A model generated the notes under the pieces. The model did no database searches, had not been told where the DNA came from, and saw only the letters and a program-made list of their open reading frames with translations. The position numbers were made by a program, and so were the translations under genes. Positions 10,141-19,183 of a DNA stretch of 64,000 nucleotides are shown piece after piece (the stretch's first letter is position 1; the number at the start of each line of letters is the position of its first letter). Where the stretch lies: the NCBI GenBank assembly GCA_025965895.1, contig JAOPWC010000047.1:61115-125114 (forward strand). Direction: 5' to 3'. The stretch comes from Mycobacterium sp. (GTDB taxonomy: Bacteria; Actinomycetota; Actinomycetes; Mycobacteriales; Mycobacteriaceae).

Positions 10141-11553
10141 ATGACTTCGGTAGCTTTGCCGTCCAAGCCTGCTCAGGACGGAGGAACGGTGACAGATTCA
10201 ACTGCGAGAGAGATGACGTCGGCAGTTATGGCACGGCTCGGACGTCGGGGTTTCATGAAGGCTGTCGCAACAGTGGGTGCCGGGGTGGGCGTCGCGGGCG
10301 TGGCGTCGGCGTGCACGCATAATTCCGGGTCGGCGGCACCCGCACCGACTTCTGCGGCCCTGGGGAACATCACGGCGCTGCAGCCCGGCCAGGGCGCGCG
10401 ACCTGGTGATGTGTATCTGTCTTCGCAACCCGACCAGGTGCTCTGGGGCTACGTCCCCAACGTGCACAGCTCGCCGGTGATCACGATGCGTTCGGGGCAG
10501 ACCATCACGATCGACGCGGTGTCGCATGAGGGCATCCTCGAGGATCAGGGCCGCAACCCCGTCGAGTTCTTCGGCCGCTACGGCGTCGCCGGAAACGGAG
10601 TGCTTGACGACGCCAAAGCCATTGCTGGTGAATACAACCGGACGCCGCGCGACTTCGTCAAAGATGGCCCGCATGTGGTGACCGGCCCAGTTTTCGTGGA
10701 GGGTGCCGAGCCCGGAGACGTTCTCAAAATAGAGACGCTCGAAGCGATTCCGCGGGTGCCCTACGGGGTGGTGTCGAGCCGACACGGGAAAGGCGCCCTC
10801 GCGCGTGCCAACAACGGTGGACCCCCTGTGGGAATCACTTTGGCGGAGTTGATGCCACCTGTGGGCACCGACGACCGGGGTAACCCCGATCCCGCCCACC
10901 GCGGCAACGTGTCGGTGTTCACTGCCGTCGAGAACGGTAAAGGTGTGATGCCCCTCGGCAGTTCGGGCCACGTGCGGTTCCCGCTCAGCCCGTTCATGGG
11001 GATGATGGGAGTCGCATTCTCCCAAGACCCCAATCCCACATCGGACACATCGAACTCGGTACCACCCACCCTGGGCGGCGGGAACATCGACATCCGGCAT
11101 CTGGGTCCGGGGTCCACCTTCTATCTGCCCGTGTTCGCACCCGGTGCGCTTTTCTACGTTGGGGACCCGCACATGGCAATGGGGGACGGCGAGGTCGCCT
11201 TGACCGCCATGGAAGGCGCCCTGAGAGGAACGTTCAGACTGACGGTGTGCAAGAAGGGCTCCGCGGACGCCCCTAGTGTGGCGTACTCCTATCCGTTCGC
11301 CGAGACGGCGGATGCCTGGATCCCAATCGGATTGTCTGATCCCGATGGCGTGGCGAAGGGCCAGATCACTGACCTCAACATCGCCATGCGCCGAGCCGTT
11401 GTCAACGCACTGGACTATCTTGAGCACGACCGCGGCATGGACCGGGCCGTCGCCTACGCATACCTTTCTGCGGCTTCGGATTTCAGCGTGTCGCAGGTTG
11501 TCGACAAGACCGTCGGGGTTCACGCGCAGATCTATAAGGCTCACTTCGCGTGA
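10141..11553 (+). CDS. acetamidase/formamidase family protein with Tat/lipobox leader
   Basis: LGRRGFMKAVATVGAGVGVAGVASAC leader; GPVFVEGAEPGDVLKIETL, DPHMAMGDGEV; start may be downstream. Confidence 0.85.
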   Translation: MTSVALPSKPAQDGGTVTDSTAREMTSAVMARLGRRGFMKAVATVGAGVGVAGVASACTHNSGSAAPAPTSAALGNITALQPGQGARPGDVYLSSQPDQVLWGYVPNVHSSPVITMRSGQTITIDAVSHEGILEDQGRNPVEFFGRYGVAGNGVLDDAKAIAGEYNRTPRDFVKDGPHVVTGPVFVEGAEPGDVLKIETLEAIPRVPYGVVSSRHGKGALARANNGGPPVGITLAELMPPVGTDDRGNPDPAHRGNVSVFTAVENGKGVMPLGSSGHVRFPLSPFMGMMGVAFSQDPNPTSDTSNSVPPTLGGGNIDIRHLGPGSTFYLPVFAPGALFYVGDPHMAMGDGEVALTAMEGALRGTFRLTVCKKGSADAPSVAYSYPFAETADAWIPIGLSDPDGVAKGQITDLNIAMRRAVVNALDYLEHDRGMDRAVAYAYLSAASDFSVSQVVDKTVGVHAQIYKAHFA

Positions 11554-12224
11554 CGCACACGGGCGGCCGGCCTACTGCCGCCGACGTCGCAAACCGTCGC
11601 CGCGGCCAACAGCCGGCCCGGCGCAGTGCAAGTCGCACCACGCCATCGGGTGGTTCTAACCTGGTGCACCAAGAAGTCGGCAGCGCCGGTGCGGCATTCC
11701 CCGGCCTGGCCGGCACCCTGAACAATGGTGCGCCGAAGAGTGCCACGGCCAACACGACATCCGGCTCTCCCGAGTCCAAGAAGTCGCACTGACCGCAAGC
11801 CAAACGGATCCGCTGGCGCGCAGCGCCGGCGCCGCGCCGGCGGGGTCGGATGCACTCGGTGAGCGTGCGCTGAGTGGGGTCGGCGATGTCGGCGGTATTT
11901 GAAGGTGAGGTCGAGTACGCGATCGAAACGACGGCTGGCGTGGGTGCGCGAGCTGCGGGGCCGCGGCGTAGCCTCACTCAGCAGGTCACCAGGCCCGGCT
12001 CGTCAAAGTGGTTCCGAAGACGCTGTCTCGTTTGTAGAGATTCGGGATCAATCACATCTTGTCTCAGAGAACTGAGGAGGGTCGCCCCACAGAGGTCGAT
12101 GAATCTGTTGATTTCGGTGCACCGTTGAATCGAACTCTTTCGCCGTACGTTTAGTCCCTCGAACAGTGCTGCTGCGCGTCGGGACGAACAACACGGAGTG
12201 GCTGAGCCTTCGAAAGGACGCTGC

Positions 12225-13388
12225 ATGAGGAACGTTGCTGAACTCGTCGATCCGCTGCAGTTGCCATCGCTGTTGCAGCCATCGATCGAGGCCGCGAGCG
12301 ACGAATTCGACGTGTTGGGCGACATTCCGGATGCGTTGCGCGTCGAGCTGCGGGACGTGGGCGCGTTTCGCCTGCTCACCCCTCGCGAGTTTGGCGGCTC
12401 GGAGACTCCGCTGACCGACGTGCTGCGGATATACGAGGGCTTCGGGCGCATCGACGCCTCGATCGGGTGGCTGGTTTGGAACGCGAATTTCGGGTTCGTG
12501 GGCGCCTTGCTTAGTCAGTCGGGCGCAGCCCAGATCTGGGCCGGCGGCACCGAACCCGTGCTCGCCAACTCGGGCTCGCCCGGTTTCTCGGTACCCGCCG
12601 ACGGGGGTTACCAGCTTTCTGGGCAGTGGAAGATCGTCAGTGGTATCGGTGCCGCGGACTGGTTCATCGCGGTTGGTGTCGTAGCCGAGAACGGCCAGCC
12701 TCGCATCACCAAATCGGGCTCGCCCGATATCCGGCTGTATGCGGTGCGTAAGGATCAGCTCAAGATCGGCGACACCTGGAACGTCAGCGGGATGCGCGCC
12801 ACCGGAAGCAATGACGTCGTCGTCGAAGATGCCTTTATCCCCGCCGATCTGGTAACTCCGCCCATCGACCAGCCGGCTCGTATCGACCGCGCGCTCTATC
12901 GTGGCTTCTATCCAGCGCTGGTGTTCCCCGGATGCTCGGCGGTGTCCCTTGGCGTCGCTCAGAGCGCGATCGATGGAATGGTCACATTGGCGTCGAGCAA
13001 GAAGGCGTTTGCGGGCGGCACCGTTGCAGAGAGCGCACGCACGCAGTACGTCATCGCGAAGTCCGAGACCGCTGTGCACGCCGCACGGCTGCTGCTTTTC
13101 TCCGCCGCGGACGCGCTGCAGAGCGCGGCAGAGGACGGCGCGGCCGTGACGCTCGAACAGCGGGCGCTGCTGCGCTCGGCCATGACCCATGCCGCCCAGG
13201 TAAGCCGGGAAGCCCTGGTCGCAATGTACGAACTGGGCAGCTCGTCGGCGCTGTACCGCGGTAGCGCACTAGAACGGTCATTCCGGGACGGAATGGTTGC
13301 CCTGCAGCACGCCAACCAGTCCGACCTATTCCTTGAGGCCGCCGGTCGTGTCCGGCTCGGCCTCGCCCCTGGGCTGCCCCTCTTCTGA
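12225..13388 (+). CDS. acyl-CoA dehydrogenase-like / flavin-dependent hydroxylase-type protein
   Basis: FRLLTPREFGGSETPLTDVLRIYEGFGRIDASIGWLVWNANFG...GMRATGSNDVVVEDAFIP. Confidence 0.82.
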   Translation: MRNVAELVDPLQLPSLLQPSIEAASDEFDVLGDIPDALRVELRDVGAFRLLTPREFGGSETPLTDVLRIYEGFGRIDASIGWLVWNANFGFVGALLSQSGAAQIWAGGTEPVLANSGSPGFSVPADGGYQLSGQWKIVSGIGAADWFIAVGVVAENGQPRITKSGSPDIRLYAVRKDQLKIGDTWNVSGMRATGSNDVVVEDAFIPADLVTPPIDQPARIDRALYRGFYPALVFPGCSAVSLGVAQSAIDGMVTLASSKKAFAGGTVAESARTQYVIAKSETAVHAARLLLFSAADALQSAAEDGAAVTLEQRALLRSAMTHAAQVSREALVAMYELGSSSALYRGSALERSFRDGMVALQHANQSDLFLEAAGRVRLGLAPGLPLF

Positions 13389-13450
13389 AGGCCTACGCCA
13401 CCTGCCGCAACCTAGCCGAATCGCTCCCCAGACCACCAGCAGAACCATGC

Positions 13451-13466
13451 ACAGGTTTCAACCTGT
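13451..13466. repeat. inverted repeat ACAGGT-TTCA-ACCTGT
   Basis: Perfect 6-bp arms downstream of the acyl-CoA dehydrogenase-like gene. Confidence 0.4.
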
Positions 13467-13472
13467 CAGCGT

Positions 13473-13498
13473 TGTCTCGTTTGTAGAAAAATGAGACA
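13473..13498. promoter_or_regulatory. inverted repeat TGTCTC...GAGACA, putative operator
   Basis: TGTCTCGTTTGTAGAAAAATGAGACA; left arm shares TGTCTCGTTTGTAGA with 12024..12038. Confidence 0.45.
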
Positions 13499-13840
13499 GG
13501 TCTTCCGGCCGTCCGACGTTCAGTGTTTCCGCAGCTCACGGAGTCTCGTTTCCTGTCTCAGATGGCGACCCGATGAGGGGTCGTCAAGATTCGGGGACAG
13601 AAGTGCCGCGTTAGGTCTGGGGAGACCTCCGATGGTGCTAAGAGTCAAGGCGTGGGCGGTCGTTCGTTTGGAGATGGCTGCCAAGCCGAAGCCGCGAGAT
13701 AATTCCACTGAGCGGGGAGGGGGTCTTCTTTCCGTTCTGTAGCCCTTGCCAACGGTGCTCTCTTGCGCGCTTCGCCTGCGGCCCCGGTACGCAACGGGGG
13801 TGGTTTTTCGGGGTGCTTTTCTGACGTGCGGAAGGCTGGA

Positions 13841-14070
13841 ATGGTGGAGCTTGAAGAGGCAATCCGAGCGCGGCGTTCGATCCGCCTGTTCCATCCCGAC
13901 AAGCCTGTGCCCCGGGAGCTGGTCGTCGAGGCGCTGGAACTGGCTATTCGGGCACCGTCGAATTCGAATACGCAGCCGTGGCACCTGGTGTTGACTTCAC
14001 GCGCCGCGCGGGACCGGCTGGCCGCGAACCTGATGAGGGACGCTCGTAGGCGCGAGCCGAAGATAACCCC
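13841..14070 (+). pseudogene. nitroreductase-family 5' fragment
   Basis: MVELEEAIRARRSIRLFHPDKPVPRELVVEALELAIRAPSNSNTQPWHLVLTSRAARDRLAANLMRDARRREPKI, then homology-like sequence ends. Confidence 0.7.
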
Positions 14071-14209
14071 TGGCGCACGGCAGATCTTAGGAACACGCGA
14101 CGGAAATCTCAGACAACGGGGGTATTCGCACCGTCAAGTGACGATGCCGACGGGCTGCGCCATGGCGGCGCCCGAACGGGCTTGAGCAGCTCCCCGAAAG
14201 AACACCACC

Positions 14210-14458
14210 GTGACCGAACAACGCAGCGATATCCAGGAGCACCTGGACGCAGCCGCAGCAGACCTGGCACGCGCCGACGCGATCGTGACAGACGCCGACC
14301 TGGTGCCCATGTGGGTCGCGCACCTGAGCCAAGCCATGGAGAGCCTGGACAAGGCCGACACCTCATTGACACCTTCGGCAGCAGCCACGAGGAACTGGAA
14401 CAGTTCCCCCTGGCTGCTGAAGGAAATCGACCGGCTCAACATGCTGGGCCAATCGTGA
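14210..14458 (+). CDS. small hypothetical protein
   Basis: 82 aa, GTG start: MTEQRSDIQEHLDAAAADLARADAIVTDADLVPMWVAHLSQAM. Confidence 0.5.
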   Translation: MTEQRSDIQEHLDAAAADLARADAIVTDADLVPMWVAHLSQAMESLDKADTSLTPSAAATRNWNSSPWLLKEIDRLNMLGQS

Positions 14459-14781
14459 TACCGACTATGCGAAGAACACTTTAGGGTTCCCGGCACCGTC
14501 CGTTGCCGCTTGTCAGATGGAGATGGGCTAATCACTGCCCGAGACAATTGGATAACTACTGCGGTGTCAGCTTTCCAAAGTGGTGGCAAGAGATACCAAT
14601 GTTAAAGAAGTTGTTCGAACCATGTTGCGGCGCAAAAGGATCTCAGCCCGTTTTGCGCAGGTAGCCAGGCCGGACACGGCATTTCGCGGTGCAGTCACGT
14701 TTGAGGTTGCCGTCGTTTGGCTATGCCAAATAAGTGCGGTTTGGCCCCACATTGGGTAACCGCTCGAACGACGTGGAGAAG

Positions 14782-15357
14782 ATGAAGGAGCGCATCGTGA
14801 AGTTCACAACGACCACTGTCAAGACGGCCATCGGTGCCGCGGGAATAGCTGCGGTAAGCGTTTTCGCAGCAGCAACTGCTTCGGCCGCGCCGCCAAACAT
14901 CCAGGGATTCGGTACTAGTGAACCGCTGATCGACGGGCAAATGGTTACCTCCTACACGGTGAGCAACCTGCAGCCCAGCAGCATGGCGATTCCCGGCTAC
15001 ACTCCGAAAGGATCGCTCTACCAGGCAGACATCACCGCCAGGTCGGACGGCGGAGTCGTCATCCCCATGGTTAGAGACTTCAGCGCCCGCGGGCCCAATG
15101 GTCAGACCTACAAGCTGATCGACAAGGTTGAGGCCCCGAATGGCCTTAACCCGGCGCCTATCCCTCAAGGCAGCGAATCGAGGGGCACCCTGTACTTCGA
15201 CGTGACCGGCGCGCCGCCGAATGGCGTCGTCTACAACGACGGACTGCAAGACATTCTGATCTGGACGTCGAACGTGCCGGGGGCCTCGGCGCCCGGTGCA
15301 CCACCGAACGCAAGTCCGGCACCGGGTGCGCTTCCTGGCCCGGCGACACACAGCTAA
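14782..15357 (+). CDS. secreted MPT63-like (DUF1942) protein
   Basis: Signal peptide TAIGAAGIAAVSVFAAATASAAP; GSLYQADITARSDGGVVIPMVRDFSARGPNGQTYKLI; Pro/Ala-rich tail. Confidence 0.82.
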   Translation: MKERIVKFTTTTVKTAIGAAGIAAVSVFAAATASAAPPNIQGFGTSEPLIDGQMVTSYTVSNLQPSSMAIPGYTPKGSLYQADITARSDGGVVIPMVRDFSARGPNGQTYKLIDKVEAPNGLNPAPIPQGSESRGTLYFDVTGAPPNGVVYNDGLQDILIWTSNVPGASAPGAPPNASPAPGALPGPATHS

Positions 15358-15372
15358 TCCGGTTGCAAATAT

Positions 15373-15403
15373 CTCCCCGCGCCACGCCTAGTGGCGCGGG
15401 GAG
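15373..15403. terminator. intrinsic-like hairpin after the MPT63-like gene
   Basis: CTCCCCGCGCCAC-GCCTA-GTGGCGCGGGGAG, perfect 13-bp stem, no U-tract. Confidence 0.8.
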
Positions 15404-15606
15404 GTTTGCGTATGCGGGAAGAAGCTGCGGGCAACTGCCGTAAAAATCCCATGGCGCTCTTGACTTCTTCGATGCCCAGTTGCGCGCGGCCGGCCAAGTC
15501 CGCCAGCGACCACGCCACGGCAAAGACGACAAATTAGGGCTCTACTGACTGATCCGTGGGTGGCGACGTCGAGCAATAGCCAATTTCGGCGGCGCAGGGC
15601 GCACGA

Positions 15607-16254
15607 TCAGATGAAGTAGGTTTCGCGCCCGGTCGGGTATCCGCCGCCGTCGGTGGCGATATGAACGTGGTCGTAGTGGTTGGCGGTTTCTGAGCCGTAG
15701 TCCGCCGTCCAACTCGGCGCGCCGATGCCCGGGTAGTAGACCTGCCTCCAGATCACATGGACCACTCCCCATCGTTTCGCATTTGCCAGGGCATACCCGG
15801 CGATCTGGTTGCCGAGCTCGATCCCCTCGGCGCTGTGATAGTTCGGGATCATCACGTCGATCGCCAACCCGTTGGGATGCCATTTCAATGGATCCTGCCG
15901 GAACCCGCCGATGGTGGTGATCTCGGGAAACAACACGCTGATTGCACGGGCCGCCCGGATGGTATGGACCTGCAACCCCTCCTCCGATGCGACGCCGGGT
16001 GGTAACGCGAACGGGACTACCCGGCTAGCGACAGGCGCGCTTGCCGCCAGCAATTCCGCCGGGGCGGGACTGGCCGACGTACGGGGCGCGCTGGCCGGCA
16101 CAGATCCCTGGCCGGTCGGGGTTACTGCCGGGGGGATCTCAACGCAGCACCGATGCTCTGTGCCTTGGGCGTGGATCATGGCGGCAGAAGCGGCGAGCGA
16201 GGCCGCGAATGCCAACCAGCGGCCCCGGCCGTTGGCTAACAGGTCTCTGCTCAC
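15607..16254 (-). CDS. secreted mycobacterial protein with M15/VanY-like or ARB_07466-like C-terminal domain
   Basis: GGFRQDPLKWHPNGLAIDVMIPNYHSAEGIELGNQIAGYA...NHYDHVHIATDGGGY; GTG start 16254; N-terminal hydrophobic leader. Confidence 0.75.
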   Translation of the reverse strand: MSRDLLANGRGRWLAFAASLAASAAMIHAQGTEHRCCVEIPPAVTPTGQGSVPASAPRTSASPAPAELLAASAPVASRVVPFALPPGVASEEGLQVHTIRAARAISVLFPEITTIGGFRQDPLKWHPNGLAIDVMIPNYHSAEGIELGNQIAGYALANAKRWGVVHVIWRQVYYPGIGAPSWTADYGSETANHYDHVHIATDGGGYPTGRETYFI

Positions 16255-17099
16255 GAACAGCACCTTACTCGGCGTGTCCGAAGCGGTGTGGCAATTTTCG
16301 TCAGCGTTGCGCAGGCTCCCTACTGCCTTGAGCGAACTCCCAACGACCGTAAAGCCGGCCCTACATGGAAATCGGCTCGCACAGCCGCACGCAAAGCAGC
16401 GCATTGTGGCACAACGGCCGCACCGGGGGCCTCCCCGCTCCTATCACTTACCGTTCGTAGGCCATGCCGTCACCGTCCCCATCAAGCTCTGGCCGATCAA
16501 TTTCCGGTGCATCACAAACCCGGTGCGTTCGGGCCGACGGGATGGCTCACCGTTGGCGCCGCGATCACGTTGACCTTGACGAATCAGGCAGTGGCCCAAG
16601 CCGTTCAACGCTCTATCGGTAACCGGCCGTATTCGATGCCGCCGTATTCGTCCGATGAGAAAGCATGCTCTGACACCGTTGCCTAGCCCCGAGCTGCTAT
16701 GTCGCTTCTCCTTCGACTACCGCACGGATCATGGTGTGATCGTGTGATCAGATCACCGGCTGGCCGCCGCAGCACGACCTGTGGAGGACAGTGGCCTGAC
16801 GCGACAGTAGGGCCGACCGGTGGGTGAGCGGCGGATCCCTATCGGGGGTTATCGGCACTTCACAGTGCGGTGCAGTGCTTTCCGCACAACGATGATGGTC
16901 TGCGTGGAGTCGTAAACTCTCCGCCCGGGTGCGCCGAGGCGCCATCTTCAACGGACAAGTCCATGTGATCTTCTGGCGTGTTCCCGTTGCATTCGATGCA
17001 ACGCCGATGCACGACCGGCGCCCACTTCACGTAAGAATCTAGGGTTGTCATCGTCGTAACTCGTTGCGGCGACAAAGTTCTGGCGGGCATTTCTGCGCA

Positions 17100-17965
17100 C
17101 GGAGGATGGCCTGTGGTTCTTGTATATGGAACCGAGGACTGCCAGCCCAGTGCGGATCGCGCGCTCATCGGTTGCACCGTAGCCGAGCACCATGCCGGTG
17201 GCGCTGACTTTGGATCGAACCAATGCCAGCTCGCTCCTTCAGAGGAGACCCCGGTTGAGCGCAGTCTCGATGAAGTCCAACTCATCACACCAGTGCGGTA
17301 GGTGCACGTACACGTGCAGCCCCGCTGCGACCCCACGGTCCGGCACCGCACCCGGCAGGGTCGTCGAGAGCTTGTCCAGTGCGGTGTCTCGCCGGCGTCG
17401 ATAAATCGGACGCACGCGACGAAGATGCCGCGTCAGGCCACCGGTATCAATGAATCGCGCCAGCGCCAGCTGTTCGAGCATGGTGGTTCCCATATCGTCT
17501 AGCAGCTTCTCCTGGGCCACATCATCGACGAGCCAGCCCGGCAATACAATCCAGCCGAGTCGCAGTGCGGGCGTGAGCGTTTTACTCGCACACCCCGCGT
17601 ATGCCACCCGCTCCGGCGCAAGTCCCTGAAGGGCGCCAATCGGTAAACGGTCGTAGCGAAACTCGGCATCGTAGTCGTCCTCGATGACCAGCCCATCGTG
17701 GTCTTGCGCCCACTTGATGAGCGCCGCGCGCCGCGCTGCGCTGACAACCGCTCCGGTCGGATAGGAATGAGCCGGTGCCACCAGCACGGCGCCGACGTCG
17801 TGTTCGGCAAGGCTGGCCACATCGAGGCCGTCGGCGTCGACTGGGATCGGCATTACCCGCAGGCCAGCGTTGGAGATGGCCTCGCGATGAAACCCGAAGC
17901 AGGGATCTTCGACCGCAACGCTCGACACAGCAGCGCAGCGCAACTGACCGGACACGCGGGCTCGA
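17100..17965 (-). pseudogene. MocR/PdxR-type (GntR-aminotransferase) regulator remnant
   Basis: AVEDPCFGFHREAISNAGLRVMPIPVDADGLDVASLA...VIEDDYDAEFRYDRLPIGALQGLAPERVAYAGCASKTLTPALRLGW; N-terminal HTH half missing; in-frame TGA at 17239..17241 splits the C-terminus (NRGLL*RSELALVRSKVSATGMVLGYGATDERAI). Confidence 0.8.
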
Positions 17966-17972
17966 GCACACC

Positions 17973-18347
17973 TTACCGGGGGTCGATGAGGTTGCGGAAT
18001 CGCTCCGCTGGGTAGACGGAGCCGCCCGCTGCCCGGACCCGCTCGGCGAGGGTGGTGTCCGAGGTCGCTACCCGGATCTCCTCGGGACGTGCATCGGCGC
18101 GCACCAACCGGACGATCTCGTCGTCGGCGGAGTTCGCGGCCGCGTGAGGCGCATGTGCGACCGTGATCACCGACGAGTTGATCGGCGGCGACGGCGGCCG
18201 CTCGAGCACGACGGTCACGTCGTCGCCCTGAGCCGCCGCCCATTGCTCGAGCCGGTCAATCAGTGCGGTCATCGCGCCCCGGCGGTCCCTCCACCAGCCG
18301 TCCGGGCGGGAACCGATCACGTTCATGGCGTCTACGATCCAACGCAC
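17973..18347 (-). CDS. NYN/PIN-like RNase domain protein
   Basis: MRWIVDAMNVIGSRPDGWWRDRRGAM...SADDEIVRLV...RVATSDTTLAERVRAAGGSVYPAERFRNLID, with acidic residues in VDAMN, ADDE and TSDT. Confidence 0.8.
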   Translation of the reverse strand: MRWIVDAMNVIGSRPDGWWRDRRGAMTALIDRLEQWAAAQGDDVTVVLERPPSPPINSSVITVAHAPHAAANSADDEIVRLVRADARPEEIRVATSDTTLAERVRAAGGSVYPAERFRNLIDPR

Positions 18348-18613
18348 CTAGCCAGGCTATGCCCGTGGGACGTCGCTCATGCAGGCCATCGGTCGACGCT
18401 CGGGCATGAGCGGTGCCGGCACTCGATTGTCACCCGCGAAATCAGACGGCCGCCCGGCCTGGTCGGCTCGTAGCGCCACCATTTTGTCGCCCGCCGGAGC
18501 CCACTCGGCAAGCGCGTTTGGCCGACGGCCACCAAAGCGCGGTATGACGCTGCCGACGTCTCTGAGCTAACGGGGCGGGACGGGCAGCCGGCCGATACCG
18601 CAGGGACGCAGGC

Positions 18614-19037
18614 ATGAGCAAAATCATCCCGGTAGCGGTCGTGGCTTGCGGACTGATCGCAGCGCTAATTCCGACTGCCGGAAAGGCTTCCGCCTTTGCG
18701 ACGCACCAGACTGTGTCCCGAACGTGACCCGCAATGTCCTTCAGGGGGCGGCCCATGCGCTCCTCGTAGGCTGTATGACTTTGGCCAGGACTTGGGTGGC
18801 GGCACCTTCGTGTGTGCGACGTCCGGGGCCTGGGTAGCGGCCGGCCCCTTGGTCGGTGTGACAGATAACGACCGCTCGATGGCAGAGGGCTGGCAGGAAA
18901 CGGCAACAGAGTCGGCGCAAGAATCACCTGTTGCCGGCAGAACGGCCATTTTATTGCCAACCCCGCAAATTTCGTTGCTGCGTATTCCTCGCGGCGAGGG
19001 GCGCAAAACAGTGCGCTACTGCGACGACATTCATTAA
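18614..19037 (+). pseudogene. possible frameshifted small secreted protein
   Basis: Signal peptide MSKIIPVAVVACGLIAALIPTAGKASAFATHQTVSRT* in one frame; continuation-like PNVTRNVLQGAAHA and YDFGQDLGGGTFVCATSGAWVAAGPLVG in the other two. Confidence 0.4.
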
Positions 19038-19183
19038 GACCACTGATTCCGCGCACCTTCGAGCCACTCGATGGTTCTCATCCGCCTTTCCCGGATTTCC
19101 CACCTGAAGGCGCTTTGGGAAATACGCTGGTTGATTGCCCCTGTGTTCTTGGGGAGGGTAAATGCTTAGGTCCGGGTGAAATC

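Noticed and set aside
16735-16756. GTGTGATCGTGTGATCAGATCAC considered as a CRP-type site
   Set aside because: TGTGA/TCAC spacing is 5 not 6 and no clear downstream start codon; insufficient support.
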